DNA from: an uncultured Kiritimatiellota bacterium
GTDB taxonomy: Bacteria; Verrucomicrobiota; Kiritimatiellia; RFP12; UBA1067
Reading direction: 5' to 3'
DNA length: 64,000 bases
Assembly (NCBI GenBank): GCA_934667425.1
Contig: CAKULV010000002.1
Coordinates: forward strand, 62,001 to 126,000
Both the position numbers and the translations under genes were made by a program. Within the stretch, counting starts at the first letter, position 1. Each line of letters opens with the position of its first letter. Under the pieces are notes generated by a model. That model saw nothing but the letters and a program-made list of their open reading frames with translations, had not been told where the DNA came from and did not search any database. Below, in pieces: positions 56,975 to 64,000 of this stretch.

Positions 56975-57661
56975 ATGACGCGAAACGCATACCTTCTCGC
57001 CGGACCCACTGCATCCGGAAAGTCCTCCATCGCGGCCGCGCTTGCGCGTGAGATGGGGGCTGTGATCCTCTCCGCGGATTCGATGCTCGTGTACCGGGGC
57101 ATGGATATCGGCACCGCGAAGCCGCCGCCGGAGGAGATCGCCGAATTCCGCATGGGAGGGGTGGACGTCGTGACGCCCGCCGAGGAGTTCTCCGCCGGCG
57201 CCTGGCTCCGGGCTGCGTCCGCCTGGGCGGCGGCAATCCCGGAGGATACCCCGATCGTGATTGCCGGCGGCACCGGGCTCTACTTCTCCGCCCTGCTTCG
57301 CGGACTCGACCGCGCCTGGGCGAAGCCGCCGCCAGCGTATCCAGTGCTGAAGGTTGACCGCGATGTTCTGCGCGGACGCATCGCGGAGCGGCTTGACGCG
57401 ATGTACGCGGCGGGGCTTGACGAAGAGAAGCGACGCTTGCGTGAAACGTATCCAGTCTGGTCCAGGACGGCCTCGCTTGCGATAGGCTACCGTGAGGGAG
57501 ACGACCGTGCGAAGGTGTACGTGCGTACATGCCAGCTTGCCAAAAGGCAGGATACGTGGTTCCGCCACCAGGCAACCGCGATATACGTTGAGCCGACCGT
57601 CGATGCCGTACGCGAATGCTGGCGCAAGCATGGGCCCTGGAAGGTTGCTTTAGATGGGTAG
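56975..57661 (+). CDS. miaA: tRNA dimethylallyltransferase, unusually short
   Basis: Transfers an isopentenyl group to A37 of UNN-reading tRNAs. The N-terminal P-loop LLAGPTASGKS, the catalytic Asp-Ser in LSADSMLVYRGMDIGT, VIAGGTGLYFSALLRGL and the C-terminal RTCQLAKRQDTWFRH are all present. It is 228 residues against about 300 usually: the segment from just after GGTGLY to the ARIDxRxxxM-like part (here LKVDRDVLRGRIAERLDAMY) lacks the block that normally carries a DPxxAxxIxPNDxxRxxRALE motif. The reading frame is intact, so this looks like a compact natural form, not a broken gene. The last residues and stop arise from repeat block C. Confidence 0.88.
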   Translation: MTRNAYLLAGPTASGKSSIAAALAREMGAVILSADSMLVYRGMDIGTAKPPPEEIAEFRMGGVDVVTPAEEFSAGAWLRAASAWAAAIPEDTPIVIAGGTGLYFSALLRGLDRAWAKPPPAYPVLKVDRDVLRGRIAERLDAMYAAGLDEEKRRLRETYPVWSRTASLAIGYREGDDRAKVYVRTCQLAKRQDTWFRHQATAIYVEPTVDAVRECWRKHGPWKVALDG

Positions 57662-57773
57662 TTGGTAGATGGTAGATGGTAGTTGGTAGATGGATAGGCT
57701 TGACGGACAAAATTTAAAGCCGCGAAGCGGCGATTTAGGCGGCAGTGCCGCCATCTACCCATTTAACCATTCA
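57655..57773. repeat. Intergenic repeat block C overlapping miaA 3' end and dus 5' end
   Basis: GATGGGTA then heptamers GTTGGTA/GATGGTA x4 (57660-57688), GACGGACAAAATTTAAAG, palindromes GCCGCGAAGCGGC and GGCGGCAGTGCCGCC, and TTTAACCA near the end. The units match blocks A and B in a different order. It provides the miaA stop codon and the only ATG start available to dus. Confidence 0.85.
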
Positions 57774-58739
57774 TTGCGTTGCGGCGTTTCGCTTGCGCCG
57801 ATAGCGGGGTTCTCGAATGCCGCCTGCAGACTCATGGCCACGCATGGCGGGGCCGACCTCACGTATACCGAGATGGTCTCCGCAGCCGGGCTTGCGCACG
57901 GCTCTTCGCCCACGCGCCATCTGCTTGAGGTGCTTCCGGGCGAGGGGCCCGTGGCGTGCCAGCTTTTCGGGTCTAAGCCGGATGAGCTCGCAAGCTCCGT
58001 GAGGGAGGTGTCGGCTCTCGGACGGTTCGTGGAGATCAACTTGAATGCAGGGTGTCCCGTGCCTCGCATCGTGAAGGAAGGGGCGGGTTCGGCCCTGGTG
58101 CGCAAGCCGGAACTCGTGCACGAGCTCCTTTCCGCCATGGTGGCGGAGACGGATCTGCCGGTCACGCTTAAGACGCGTCCGGGGCCGCGTCCGGACACCG
58201 TGCTGATGCTCGAGCTGCTCGATGCGGCGGAGTCCGCCGGCGCGAAAGGCTTCATTCTCCATGCGAGGTTCACGGTCCAGAACCATGGCGGCCCCGTGCA
58301 TCTCGACCTGCTCGCCGAACTTGTCCGCAAGGCCCGCATCCCCGTGACCGGCAATGGCGGCGTGGCGGATGCGGCGACGTTTTCTGCCATGGCCGAGACT
58401 GGCGTCGCGTCTATAATGATAGGAAGGGCGGCGATCTCGAATCCGTATCTCTTCGCGACCCTGAAGGGGATGCGCAGGGAAGACATCCCAGACCCGATCT
58501 CGCTTTTCCGCCGCCATGTGGATGCCCTTGTGGCGCTGCACGGGCAGATATCCGCGCGGTTTCCAGACGACAGGCTCCCTACGCTGGACGCATGGGTGAC
58601 AGGCGCCGTGCGCACCCACCTCTTCCGCTACTTCTCCGGAATGCCGGGGGCGGCGGAACTTCGCCGCAACCTTGCCGTGGTGCGCAGCATCGGTTCCATG
58701 ATGGAGAGCGTCAGTGCCTTTTCGGGTTTTAGGTTATAG
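57690..58739 (+). CDS. dus: tRNA-dihydrouridine synthase
   Basis: FMN enzyme that reduces uridines in tRNA D-loops. The conserved core starts at VSLAPIAGFSNAACR (equivalent to APMAGVTDxPFR). Also present are YTEMVSA, VACQLFGSKPDELA, INLNAGCPVPRIVKEGAGSAL with the catalytic Cys, FILHARFTVQ, GNGGVADAATF and IMIGRAAISNPY. The only ATG (57690) lies within repeat DNA and adds about 28 non-conserved residues; an alternative TTG at 57774 starts right at the domain. No Shine-Dalgarno precedes either. The last residues (FSGFRL) and stop are also repeat-derived (GGTTTTAGGTTATAG). Function call is firm, start uncertain. Confidence 0.9.
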   Translation: MDRLDGQNLKPRSGDLGGSAAIYPFNHSLRCGVSLAPIAGFSNAACRLMATHGGADLTYTEMVSAAGLAHGSSPTRHLLEVLPGEGPVACQLFGSKPDELASSVREVSALGRFVEINLNAGCPVPRIVKEGAGSALVRKPELVHELLSAMVAETDLPVTLKTRPGPRPDTVLMLELLDAAESAGAKGFILHARFTVQNHGGPVHLDLLAELVRKARIPVTGNGGVADAATFSAMAETGVASIMIGRAAISNPYLFATLKGMRREDIPDPISLFRRHVDALVALHGQISARFPDDRLPTLDAWVTGAVRTHLFRYFSGMPGAAELRRNLAVVRSIGSMMESVSAFSGFRL

Positions 58740-58747
58740 TTTTTTAG
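58728..58747 (+). repeat. GGTTTTA-type heptamers at the dus 3' end
   Basis: GGTTTTA, GGTTATA and GTTTTTTA follow each other at the end of dus, matching the GGTTTTA heptamers of repeat block B. Confidence 0.6.
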
Positions 58748-58758
58748 GGAAGTCGCGC

Positions 58759-58782
58759 ACGACGGCGAGGCGCCGTCGCCAC
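58759..58782 (-). repeat. 24-bp palindromic repeat, intergenic copy
   Basis: ACGACGGCGAGGCGCCGTCG plus CCAC; reverse complement identical over 24 bases to 2015-2038 in priA. It sits 20 nt after the dus stop. Confidence 0.75.
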
Positions 58783-58870
58783 GGCAAATCATCGAATCGC
58801 CGAATGCAATCGTCACCCTCCTTTTGAGATACAATAGTATCGTTTGTCGCATCCAATCGTTTTTTTTTTA

Positions 58871-58879
58871 TGGTATAAT
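58871..58879 (+). promoter_or_regulatory. Extended -10 promoter of the metallophosphoesterase gene (leaderless)
   Basis: TGG-TATAAT follows a T-rich run (58859-58869) and ends 7 nt before the ATG at 58887. No Shine-Dalgarno. Confidence 0.75.
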
Positions 58880-58886
58880 GGGTGCC

Positions 58887-59996
58887 ATGAAAGGGCATTT
58901 TATGGAGTGTGTCGTTTGCGCTGGCGATGGCTTCGGAGCATCTGCGCTGTCGCGCAGGGAGTTTGCGATAGGCGGCGGATGCTTCATTTCCGGATTGCTT
59001 GCGGCTTCTGCCGGAATGCCTCAGGATCGTCCGCTTTTGCGGCTGGCGCTGATGTCGGATCCGCATGTTGATGACAGGGGAAGCCCTTCCATTGGATTTC
59101 TCAAATCAGCATTTGCATTCGCAGCCGAAAGGGAAGTGGATGGAGTGCTGATTGCCGGGGATGTCGCGAACAACGGACGCGACAGCGAGCTTAAGCTTGT
59201 CGCCGACGCTTGGTTCTCCGTGTTTCCGGGTGGCAAGAACGCCTCTGGCAGACCGGTAAAGATATATGCATGCTACGGGAACCGCGATTTCCGTGATTCG
59301 TCGATCACAAAGCCTGGGGAGAAGGCGGCAGAGGCGGCCATATCCATATTCTCGCATCCGTCGGCATCGTGGGAGCGGTGCTTCGGCGAGCCTATAGGCG
59401 ATGATTTTTGCATGAAGGAGATATGCGGCTACAAGGTTGTCATAGCGCATTGGCGGCATGAGCAGAAGGTCGATGCGTTCTTCGAGAAGCTGCGGGGGAA
59501 GATTCGCAGGGACGAGACGTTTTTCTACGTGCAGCATCCGCACCTTCAGGATACGGTGTTCTTCCATCGGGTCTCTGCGGACAACGGCACCTCCACTCGC
59601 ATGCTTTCGGCGTATCCGAACGCGATTGCGCTTTCAGGGCATTCTCACCGCTCAATCTCGGATGAGCATGCGCTTTGGCGCGGCAAGTTCACGTCGATTG
59701 CCGGCGGTTGCGTGTTCGGTGCGACCCGAGATGGCACAGGTCCGCTCCAGCGCACGAATCGCGAGTTGTCGCTGCTTTCACTCCATAGGAACCAAGTCTT
59801 GATCGAACGATGGGACTTCATGCGCAGGGAAAGGCTTGGCCCGGACTGGTCGCTGGCTCGTCCATTCGAGGGCAATGTTGCCGCACCTTGGGGCGACGGA
59901 AGTTTCCCTGTCACGCCGATACGTCCCAAGTCGAAGGTGTCGAATAAGGGTGCCGCCGTTAAGGCGAAAGCCCCCTGCAACGTATCCAGTGTCTGA
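58887..59996 (+). CDS. Exported calcineurin-like metallophosphoesterase
   Basis: A 369-residue protein with a Tat-type signal (LSRREFAIGGGCFISGLLAASAG), so it is likely folded with metal in the cytoplasm and exported. Metal-binding motifs of the calcineurin fold are in order: MSDPHVD, GDVANNGRD, CYGNRDF (GNHD type, with Arg in place of His), VIAHWRH and SGHSHRS. The Arg in the GNHD box is unusual since that His is usually catalytic. The substrate is unknown. A phosphatase gene follows after 24 nt, making an exported dephosphorylation pair. The ATG at 58887 is set by the adjacent -10. Confidence 0.87.
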   Translation: MKGHFMECVVCAGDGFGASALSRREFAIGGGCFISGLLAASAGMPQDRPLLRLALMSDPHVDDRGSPSIGFLKSAFAFAAEREVDGVLIAGDVANNGRDSELKLVADAWFSVFPGGKNASGRPVKIYACYGNRDFRDSSITKPGEKAAEAAISIFSHPSASWERCFGEPIGDDFCMKEICGYKVVIAHWRHEQKVDAFFEKLRGKIRRDETFFYVQHPHLQDTVFFHRVSADNGTSTRMLSAYPNAIALSGHSHRSISDEHALWRGKFTSIAGGCVFGATRDGTGPLQRTNRELSLLSLHRNQVLIERWDFMRRERLGPDWSLARPFEGNVAAPWGDGSFPVTPIRPKSKVSNKGAAVKAKAPCNVSSV

Positions 59997-60020
59997 ATGC
60001 CACGCGAAAGAAAGCGGAAA

Positions 60021-61295
60021 ATGAATAAGATCATGACTTTGCTGCTGCTGTTGCCCGCATGCCTGTTTGCGGCCGGAATAGAGATGCTTGCCCCGCCCGA
60101 AGGGTCTCTACAGCCGATCCTCAATGCGGAGCAGAAGGCGTTTCTCGCCAAGCCAAGGGCCGAACGCATCGCCTTCATGGCGGAAGAGGCCAACCGCAAG
60201 CCGATGACGCGGTGGGGCTGGACGCCAGTGAAGACGCTTCTGCGGTGGAAAGCCCTTGAACCAACAGGTGCGAAGGCGAAATATGAAGTGAGGGTCGTGT
60301 GCGTCGATACCGGCAAGACCGCCTTTGAGGTGACGACCAACGCCTGTGAGATCGCGATAGACAACCTTGAGATCGCGCGGACATACAGATGGACGGTGCG
60401 CTGTCCGCTCGCGGGCGGCGACAAGACCGGCGAGGCCACATTCCGCACGGAGGATATTCCCCCTCGCCTCGTGCGCCTCGACGGTGTGCCGAACATGCGC
60501 GACATAGGGGGACGCATCGGATTTGATGGCCGTCGTATCAGGCAGGGCCTTGTGTACCGGTCGGGTGGACTGAACAACAACGCAAACAGGTTCTATTCGA
60601 AGGATCAGGTCCTTGAGATGTATAGGGACGGAACGCTTATGTCGGCAGTCCCTGAACTTTCTCGTGCGGATGCGTCCAGGATAAAGAGGCATCTTGACGC
60701 CGGGAAGCCAGAGAAAGCCGATCTCACGCACCTCGTCAGGAAATGGCAACCGGGTGCAGACCGTCTCAACGACAGGACTCGCGCCTTTGCCAGGGAACAG
60801 TTTGGCATCAGAACCGACATAGACCTCCGCGAGCCTCGTGCGGTGTATGGCATGACAGGATCGCCGCTTGGCCCTGATGTCCGCTGGGTGAACATCTCTT
60901 CGAGCGCATACGCGGCGTTCGGCAGGGAGGCGGGACGCGAAGCGTTCAAGAAGGTGTTTCGCGTATTTCTGGACGAGGCGAACTATCCCATAGACTTCCA
61001 TTGCATAGCGGGTGCGGACCGCACCGGCGCGGTGGCGGCAGTGATAGAGGGTTTGCTTGGCGTGGATGAGGAGGAGATATACCGCGACTGGGAGGTGACG
61101 GCTTTCCACAACCCGAACATAATGTTCCGTCACGAGACATACTTCAACCATCTAATCGAAGTGTTCGATGCCTATCCCGGAAAGACTCTGAACGAACGCA
61201 TCCTTGCGTATGTCCTTTCACTCGGCTTCACCCAGGAGGATGTCGATTGGCTGAGGGAATTCCTGCTTGAGAAGCCAAAGGACGTGGCGAAATGA
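60021..61295 (+). CDS. Exported tyrosine-phosphatase-like protein (Y_phosphatase3 type)
   Basis: A 424-residue secreted protein: signal peptide MNKIMTLLLLLPACLFAAG, a fibronectin-like beta domain (residues about 60-150, KAKYEVRVVCVDTGKTAF; YRWTVRCPL), then a dual-specificity/tyrosine phosphatase domain. The P-loop FHCIAGADRTGAVA carries the catalytic Cys and Arg (C-x5-R-T-G), and DIDLREPRAV and GVPNMRDIGG match the family. Similar proteins occur in Bacteroidetes and Verrucomicrobia as extracellular phosphatases. The ATG at 60021 follows GCGGAAA. The next gene has its own promoter 5 nt after the stop. Confidence 0.88.
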   Translation: MNKIMTLLLLLPACLFAAGIEMLAPPEGSLQPILNAEQKAFLAKPRAERIAFMAEEANRKPMTRWGWTPVKTLLRWKALEPTGAKAKYEVRVVCVDTGKTAFEVTTNACEIAIDNLEIARTYRWTVRCPLAGGDKTGEATFRTEDIPPRLVRLDGVPNMRDIGGRIGFDGRRIRQGLVYRSGGLNNNANRFYSKDQVLEMYRDGTLMSAVPELSRADASRIKRHLDAGKPEKADLTHLVRKWQPGADRLNDRTRAFAREQFGIRTDIDLREPRAVYGMTGSPLGPDVRWVNISSSAYAAFGREAGREAFKKVFRVFLDEANYPIDFHCIAGADRTGAVAAVIEGLLGVDEEEIYRDWEVTAFHNPNIMFRHETYFNHLIEVFDAYPGKTLNERILAYVLSLGFTQEDVDWLREFLLEKPKDVAK

Positions 61296-61299
61296 ATTA

Positions 61300-61308
61300 T
61301 GATATAAT
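61300..61308 (+). promoter_or_regulatory. Extended -10 promoter of the DUF4838 gene (leaderless)
   Basis: TGA-TATAAT ends 6 nt before the ATG at 61315. The shortest spacing of the leaderless set. Confidence 0.75.
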
Positions 61309-61314
61309 GGACAC

Positions 61315-63618
61315 ATGAAAAACATACTTTGCGTAACGTGCTTTGCAATGGCCGCTTCAGCCGCAAGCGGCGTGGTTTCGGAGAATGGCGCAGGGCGCAC
61401 GGTCGTCTTCGAGCCGGGCCGCACCGAGGTCGTGCTCGCGGATGGCGCTCCCGGCGCGGCGGCATTCGCCGCGTCCGAGGCGACCAACTTCCTGTCTCGC
61501 GTCCTTGGGACGGCGGTGCCTGTCGTTTCCCGTCCGACAGGCAAAGGGGTCGCTTCGCTCGTCCTTGGGTCTAACGCATGGAGCGTTGCGGCAGGTGCGG
61601 TCCCCGAAGGTTCCGCGCGTGACGGATTCCGCATTCGCGCCGTGGGCGATGGCGTGTACATCGTCGGCAATGACGACGACGTGGATGTCCCCGGCTTGAT
61701 GAGGCGAGGCGCACACAACGCCCGCTTCCGCAGCGGGACGCTCTTTGGCGTGTACGAATTCCTCGAGCGCTTCGCCGGCGTACGCTTCTACTTTCCGGGC
61801 GAGATGGGCACGGTCGTGCCGCGATCGGGGAGGATTGCGGCAGTCGGCGACATTTCGGTAAAGCCGGAGTTCGCCGTGCGCGATTGCTACATTTCGGCCG
61901 CCGGGATGTGGCCGGACGACATCGGCGAGAACGGGCCTGTAAGGATATCGGAGAGAGAGGCGAATGGCCTCCGCCTGCTCTACAAGCTGCGTCTGCGCGA
62001 ATGCGCGGAACGGCCTTCGTGCTGCCATGGGCAGAACGGATTCCGCATCGCGGAGCGCTTCAGCGACACGCATCCTGAATATTTCATGCTGCGGAAGGAC
62101 GGCACGCGCTGCACGGGCACGAAATTCGAGCACAACTGGCAGGGACGGCAGCTCTGCCACACTTCGCCCGTTTGGGATGTGATCAGGGAAGAGACGATCG
62201 ATCGCATACGCAAGGGCGCGAAGAGCGTAGACGTGATGCCGCAGGACGGCATGCAGCCGTGCTGGTGCGCCGCATGCCAGGCGCGTTTCTGCACGACGAA
62301 CTTTTCGCTGTCGTCCGGATATGCGACAGACCTCATCTGGTCCAACACCGTCGCGGTCGCAAAGGCGATCACCGCCGCCGGACTCAAGGGATCCGTTTCG
62401 CAGATGGCATACGGGACGTACCGCAACATTCCGGACATCGACATCCCCGATAACGTCAACCTTGTCCTGGCGGTCGGTGGCCCATGGAGCGAGTCTCATC
62501 CCGACATTCGCGACAGGCAGGTGGAGTTCGTGCGAAACTGGTCGCGGAAACTGGGACGCAAGGTTGCGTGGATATGGACGTATCCGATGAAGAACTATGG
62601 ACGCCTTCAGGCGCCCGGCGTGCCGCAACACGCTCCGCATGCGTACCTCTCGTTCTATGGACGGGTGGCGCCGTACATCAACGGATCGTTTGTCGAGACG
62701 AACTGCGGCGATGGCGGAGTGCTCCATCTGATCCACAACTACCTCAACTTCTATGCGTTCTCAAAGTTTGCGTGGGATCATTCCTTCGACCTTGATGCGG
62801 CTCTTGCTGAGCATGACAGGCTCATGTTCGGGGCCGGTGCGAAAGAGATGGGCAAGTTCTTCGAACGCCTTGAAAAGCTGTGGATCGGCAAGGTGGCGAT
62901 CCCAAGCGTGATCGGCGAGACTGAGATAGGCCCCGTTATGATCACTGGGCCGTCGGAACTTGATCTCTGGACCAGAATCTACACGCCGGAGGTGGTTGCG
63001 GAGCTGGGCGGGTATCTGGATCGAGCCTCGAAACTCGCCGGCGCCGATCCCATGGCATCGAAAAGGATCGCATGGATCCGCGCTGGCTTCTACGGAACCT
63101 TGCTGGAATCATCCTCTGCGTTCATGAAGGACATTTCGGTCGAGCGCGAGCTTTCCCGTCGCGCGTCATCTGCGGCCACGAACGTGCTGGACGGGATCGG
63201 ATTCTCACTGCCGAAGGGATGCTCCCGTGACAAGACAACGTGCATCACGCCCTCCGGATCGGTGAAGGTCGTTGCCGCAGGGAATCTCTATGTTGGAGTG
63301 CCGCTAAGTGGAAGGCTTAGGCCAAACACGAGGTATCGTCTTTCGTATTTTATAAGGCTGGACGGATTGCGGTCCGGGAAGGGCTGGGGAGGAGCCTGTG
63401 CGGAATACGAAGAGTACGCTCCAGAGTATCGCGCCGTGCGGACGCCATCCGGCAAGTGCTGGCAGGGAACGCGAGAATGGCTTCACCAGAGTGGCGAGTT
63501 CACCACTGGCCCTCTTGCCGACCAGCCGCAGTGCCGTCCGCATTTCTGGCTTCGCGTGTTCAACTCGACGGGAACGGTGTGGTTCGACGGCATGCGGATC
63601 GAGGAATGCGCCAGATAG
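61315..63618 (+). CDS. Exported DUF4838 / alpha-glucuronidase-like protein
   Basis: A 767-residue secreted protein with signal peptide MKNILCVTCFAMAASAASG. Residues about 30-150 form the GH67/GH20-like N-terminal domain (AAAFAASEATNFLSRVLG, LVLGSNAWS, GTLFGVYEFLERFAGVRFYFP). The middle is a DUF4838-type barrel (NGFRIAERFSDTHPEYFML, DVMPQDGMQPCWCAACQ, VNLVLAVGGPWSESHPD, WIWTYPM, NGSFVETNCGDGGVLHL). The C-terminal 150 residues are a beta-sandwich, probably carbohydrate-binding. The family is widespread in PVC and Bacteroidetes genomes and thought to act on glycans, but activity is unproven. The start is fixed by the -10 element 6 nt upstream. Confidence 0.85.
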   Translation: MKNILCVTCFAMAASAASGVVSENGAGRTVVFEPGRTEVVLADGAPGAAAFAASEATNFLSRVLGTAVPVVSRPTGKGVASLVLGSNAWSVAAGAVPEGSARDGFRIRAVGDGVYIVGNDDDVDVPGLMRRGAHNARFRSGTLFGVYEFLERFAGVRFYFPGEMGTVVPRSGRIAAVGDISVKPEFAVRDCYISAAGMWPDDIGENGPVRISEREANGLRLLYKLRLRECAERPSCCHGQNGFRIAERFSDTHPEYFMLRKDGTRCTGTKFEHNWQGRQLCHTSPVWDVIREETIDRIRKGAKSVDVMPQDGMQPCWCAACQARFCTTNFSLSSGYATDLIWSNTVAVAKAITAAGLKGSVSQMAYGTYRNIPDIDIPDNVNLVLAVGGPWSESHPDIRDRQVEFVRNWSRKLGRKVAWIWTYPMKNYGRLQAPGVPQHAPHAYLSFYGRVAPYINGSFVETNCGDGGVLHLIHNYLNFYAFSKFAWDHSFDLDAALAEHDRLMFGAGAKEMGKFFERLEKLWIGKVAIPSVIGETEIGPVMITGPSELDLWTRIYTPEVVAELGGYLDRASKLAGADPMASKRIAWIRAGFYGTLLESSSAFMKDISVERELSRRASSAATNVLDGIGFSLPKGCSRDKTTCITPSGSVKVVAAGNLYVGVPLSGRLRPNTRYRLSYFIRLDGLRSGKGWGGACAEYEEYAPEYRAVRTPSGKCWQGTREWLHQSGEFTTGPLADQPQCRPHFWLRVFNSTGTVWFDGMRIEECAR

Positions 63619-63647
63619 GCATGGTAATGTAGCCATTCGTTATTTAC

Positions 63648-63674
63648 GATTTGCGATTTGCGATTTGCGATTGC
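63648..63674 (+). repeat. GATTTGC heptamer array
   Basis: Three perfect GATTTGC units followed by GATTGC, in the gap after the DUF4838 gene. A fourth family of 7-bp repeats in the window. Confidence 0.8.
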
Positions 63675-63705
63675 ATTTGGGGATTGCAAGAATTGGTGCA
63701 TTTAT

Positions 63706-63729
63706 GTGGCGACGGCGCCCCGCCGTCGC
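63706..63729 (+). repeat. 24-bp palindromic repeat, third copy
   Basis: GTGGCGACGGCGCCCCGCCG plus TCGC; two changes from the priA copy. It is followed at 63744-63750 by a half-site-like CGACGGCGA. Confidence 0.7.
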
Positions 63730-63847
63730 ACCGGTCGCAATACGACGGCGAGGGTGCACCCCTCTAGCGACCGCTTGCGCGGCTCGCTTCGCTCGGGGGA
63801 TACGTCGCCACTTGTCAAATTGCAATCGGAAATCGAAAATGGTGATT

Positions 63848-63956
63848 TAGTTGGTAGATGGTAGTTGGTAGATGGTAGGTTTCCGGTCGCAGAGGACTGC
63901 GACCCTCCCGCGCAACGCCTCACTGCTGAAACCTACCAACTACCATCTACCAACTA
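63848..63956. repeat. Long inverted repeat built from heptamers
   Basis: A perfect 24-bp inverted repeat: 63848-63871 (GTTGGTA/GATGGTA units) with 63933-63956 (the reverse complements). Inside is a smaller hairpin GGTCGCAG/CTGCGACC (63885-63892 with 63897-63904). No coding potential. The rest of 63619-64000 holds only the other repeats and a promoter. Confidence 0.85.
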
Positions 63957-63971
63957 AACGGCAAAATCCGT

Positions 63972-64000
63972 TTGCGTTTTGCAATGGGGAATAGTACAAT
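63972..64000 (+). promoter_or_regulatory. Promoter for a gene beyond the right edge
   Basis: TTGCGT (63972-63977), 17-bp spacer ending TAG, and TACAAT (63995-64000), the last bases of the window. Its -35 matches that of the pseudopilin promoter at 1046. Confidence 0.6.

Overview
This is a GC-rich bacterial chromosome segment, densely packed with genes and with no phage, transposase, rRNA or CRISPR. The gene content suggests a Gram-negative, probably anaerobic, polysaccharide-degrading member of the PVC superphylum, most likely a gut-type Kiritimatiellae/Verrucomicrobiota lineage. Support comes from DapL-type lysine synthesis, Mla/MCE lipid transport, a secretin operon, prepilin-type exported proteins, many exported glycoside-hydrolase-like proteins with right-handed beta-helices, and a DUF4838-type protein. 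The taxonomic placement is inference; no 16S rRNA is present.

Layout. 1-4071: 3' end of L-rhamnose isomerase (rhaA), a pseudopilin and the helicase priA. 4093-6526: a two-gene operon of a NagB-like sugar-phosphate isomerase and a DegT-type aminotransferase, closed by a UUCG hairpin. 6677-14614: SNF2 and UvrD helicases, a FecR-like exported protein, a PpiD/SurA-like foldase and dUTPase. 14642-18598 (minus strand): an AAA ATPase of DUF4143 type, then an overlapping histidine kinase/response regulator pair whose sensor has repeated OB-like modules. 18817-34199: a carbohydrate-degradation locus with a decayed glycosidase fragment, a GH28 fusion, an exported TIM-barrel-like protein, a GH42-like protein, a double beta-helix protein and a GH78 rhamnosidase fused to a damaged serine-hydrolase domain. 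With rhaA at the left edge this fits breakdown of rhamnose-rich pectin (rhamnogalacturonan).

34208-46190: gltX, glgB, dapL (minus), tRNA-Ala (minus), rseP, an O-antigen-ligase-like protein, an aldo/keto reductase-NapH-NapG-like iron-sulphur operon, tRNA-Arg, tRNA-fMet and an aminotransferase. 46358-54569: a PilM/N-PilO-secretin-coiled-coil operon followed by mlaE-mlaF-mlaD. 54619-58739: aminotransferase, mraY, a short miaA and dus. 58887-63618: exported metallophosphoesterase, exported tyrosine phosphatase and a DUF4838 protein.

Two genome-wide signals stand out. First, a strong extended -10 element (TGn-TATAAT) ends only 6-9 nt before the ATG of several genes with no Shine-Dalgarno, implying leaderless mRNAs, while other genes have ordinary leaders. 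Second, intergenic DNA carries families of 7-bp tandem repeats (GTTGGTA/GATGGTA, GGTTTTA, GATTTGC) and a 24-bp palindrome; these reach into gene ends, appear to supply a start codon for dus, and one palindrome copy sits in frame inside priA.
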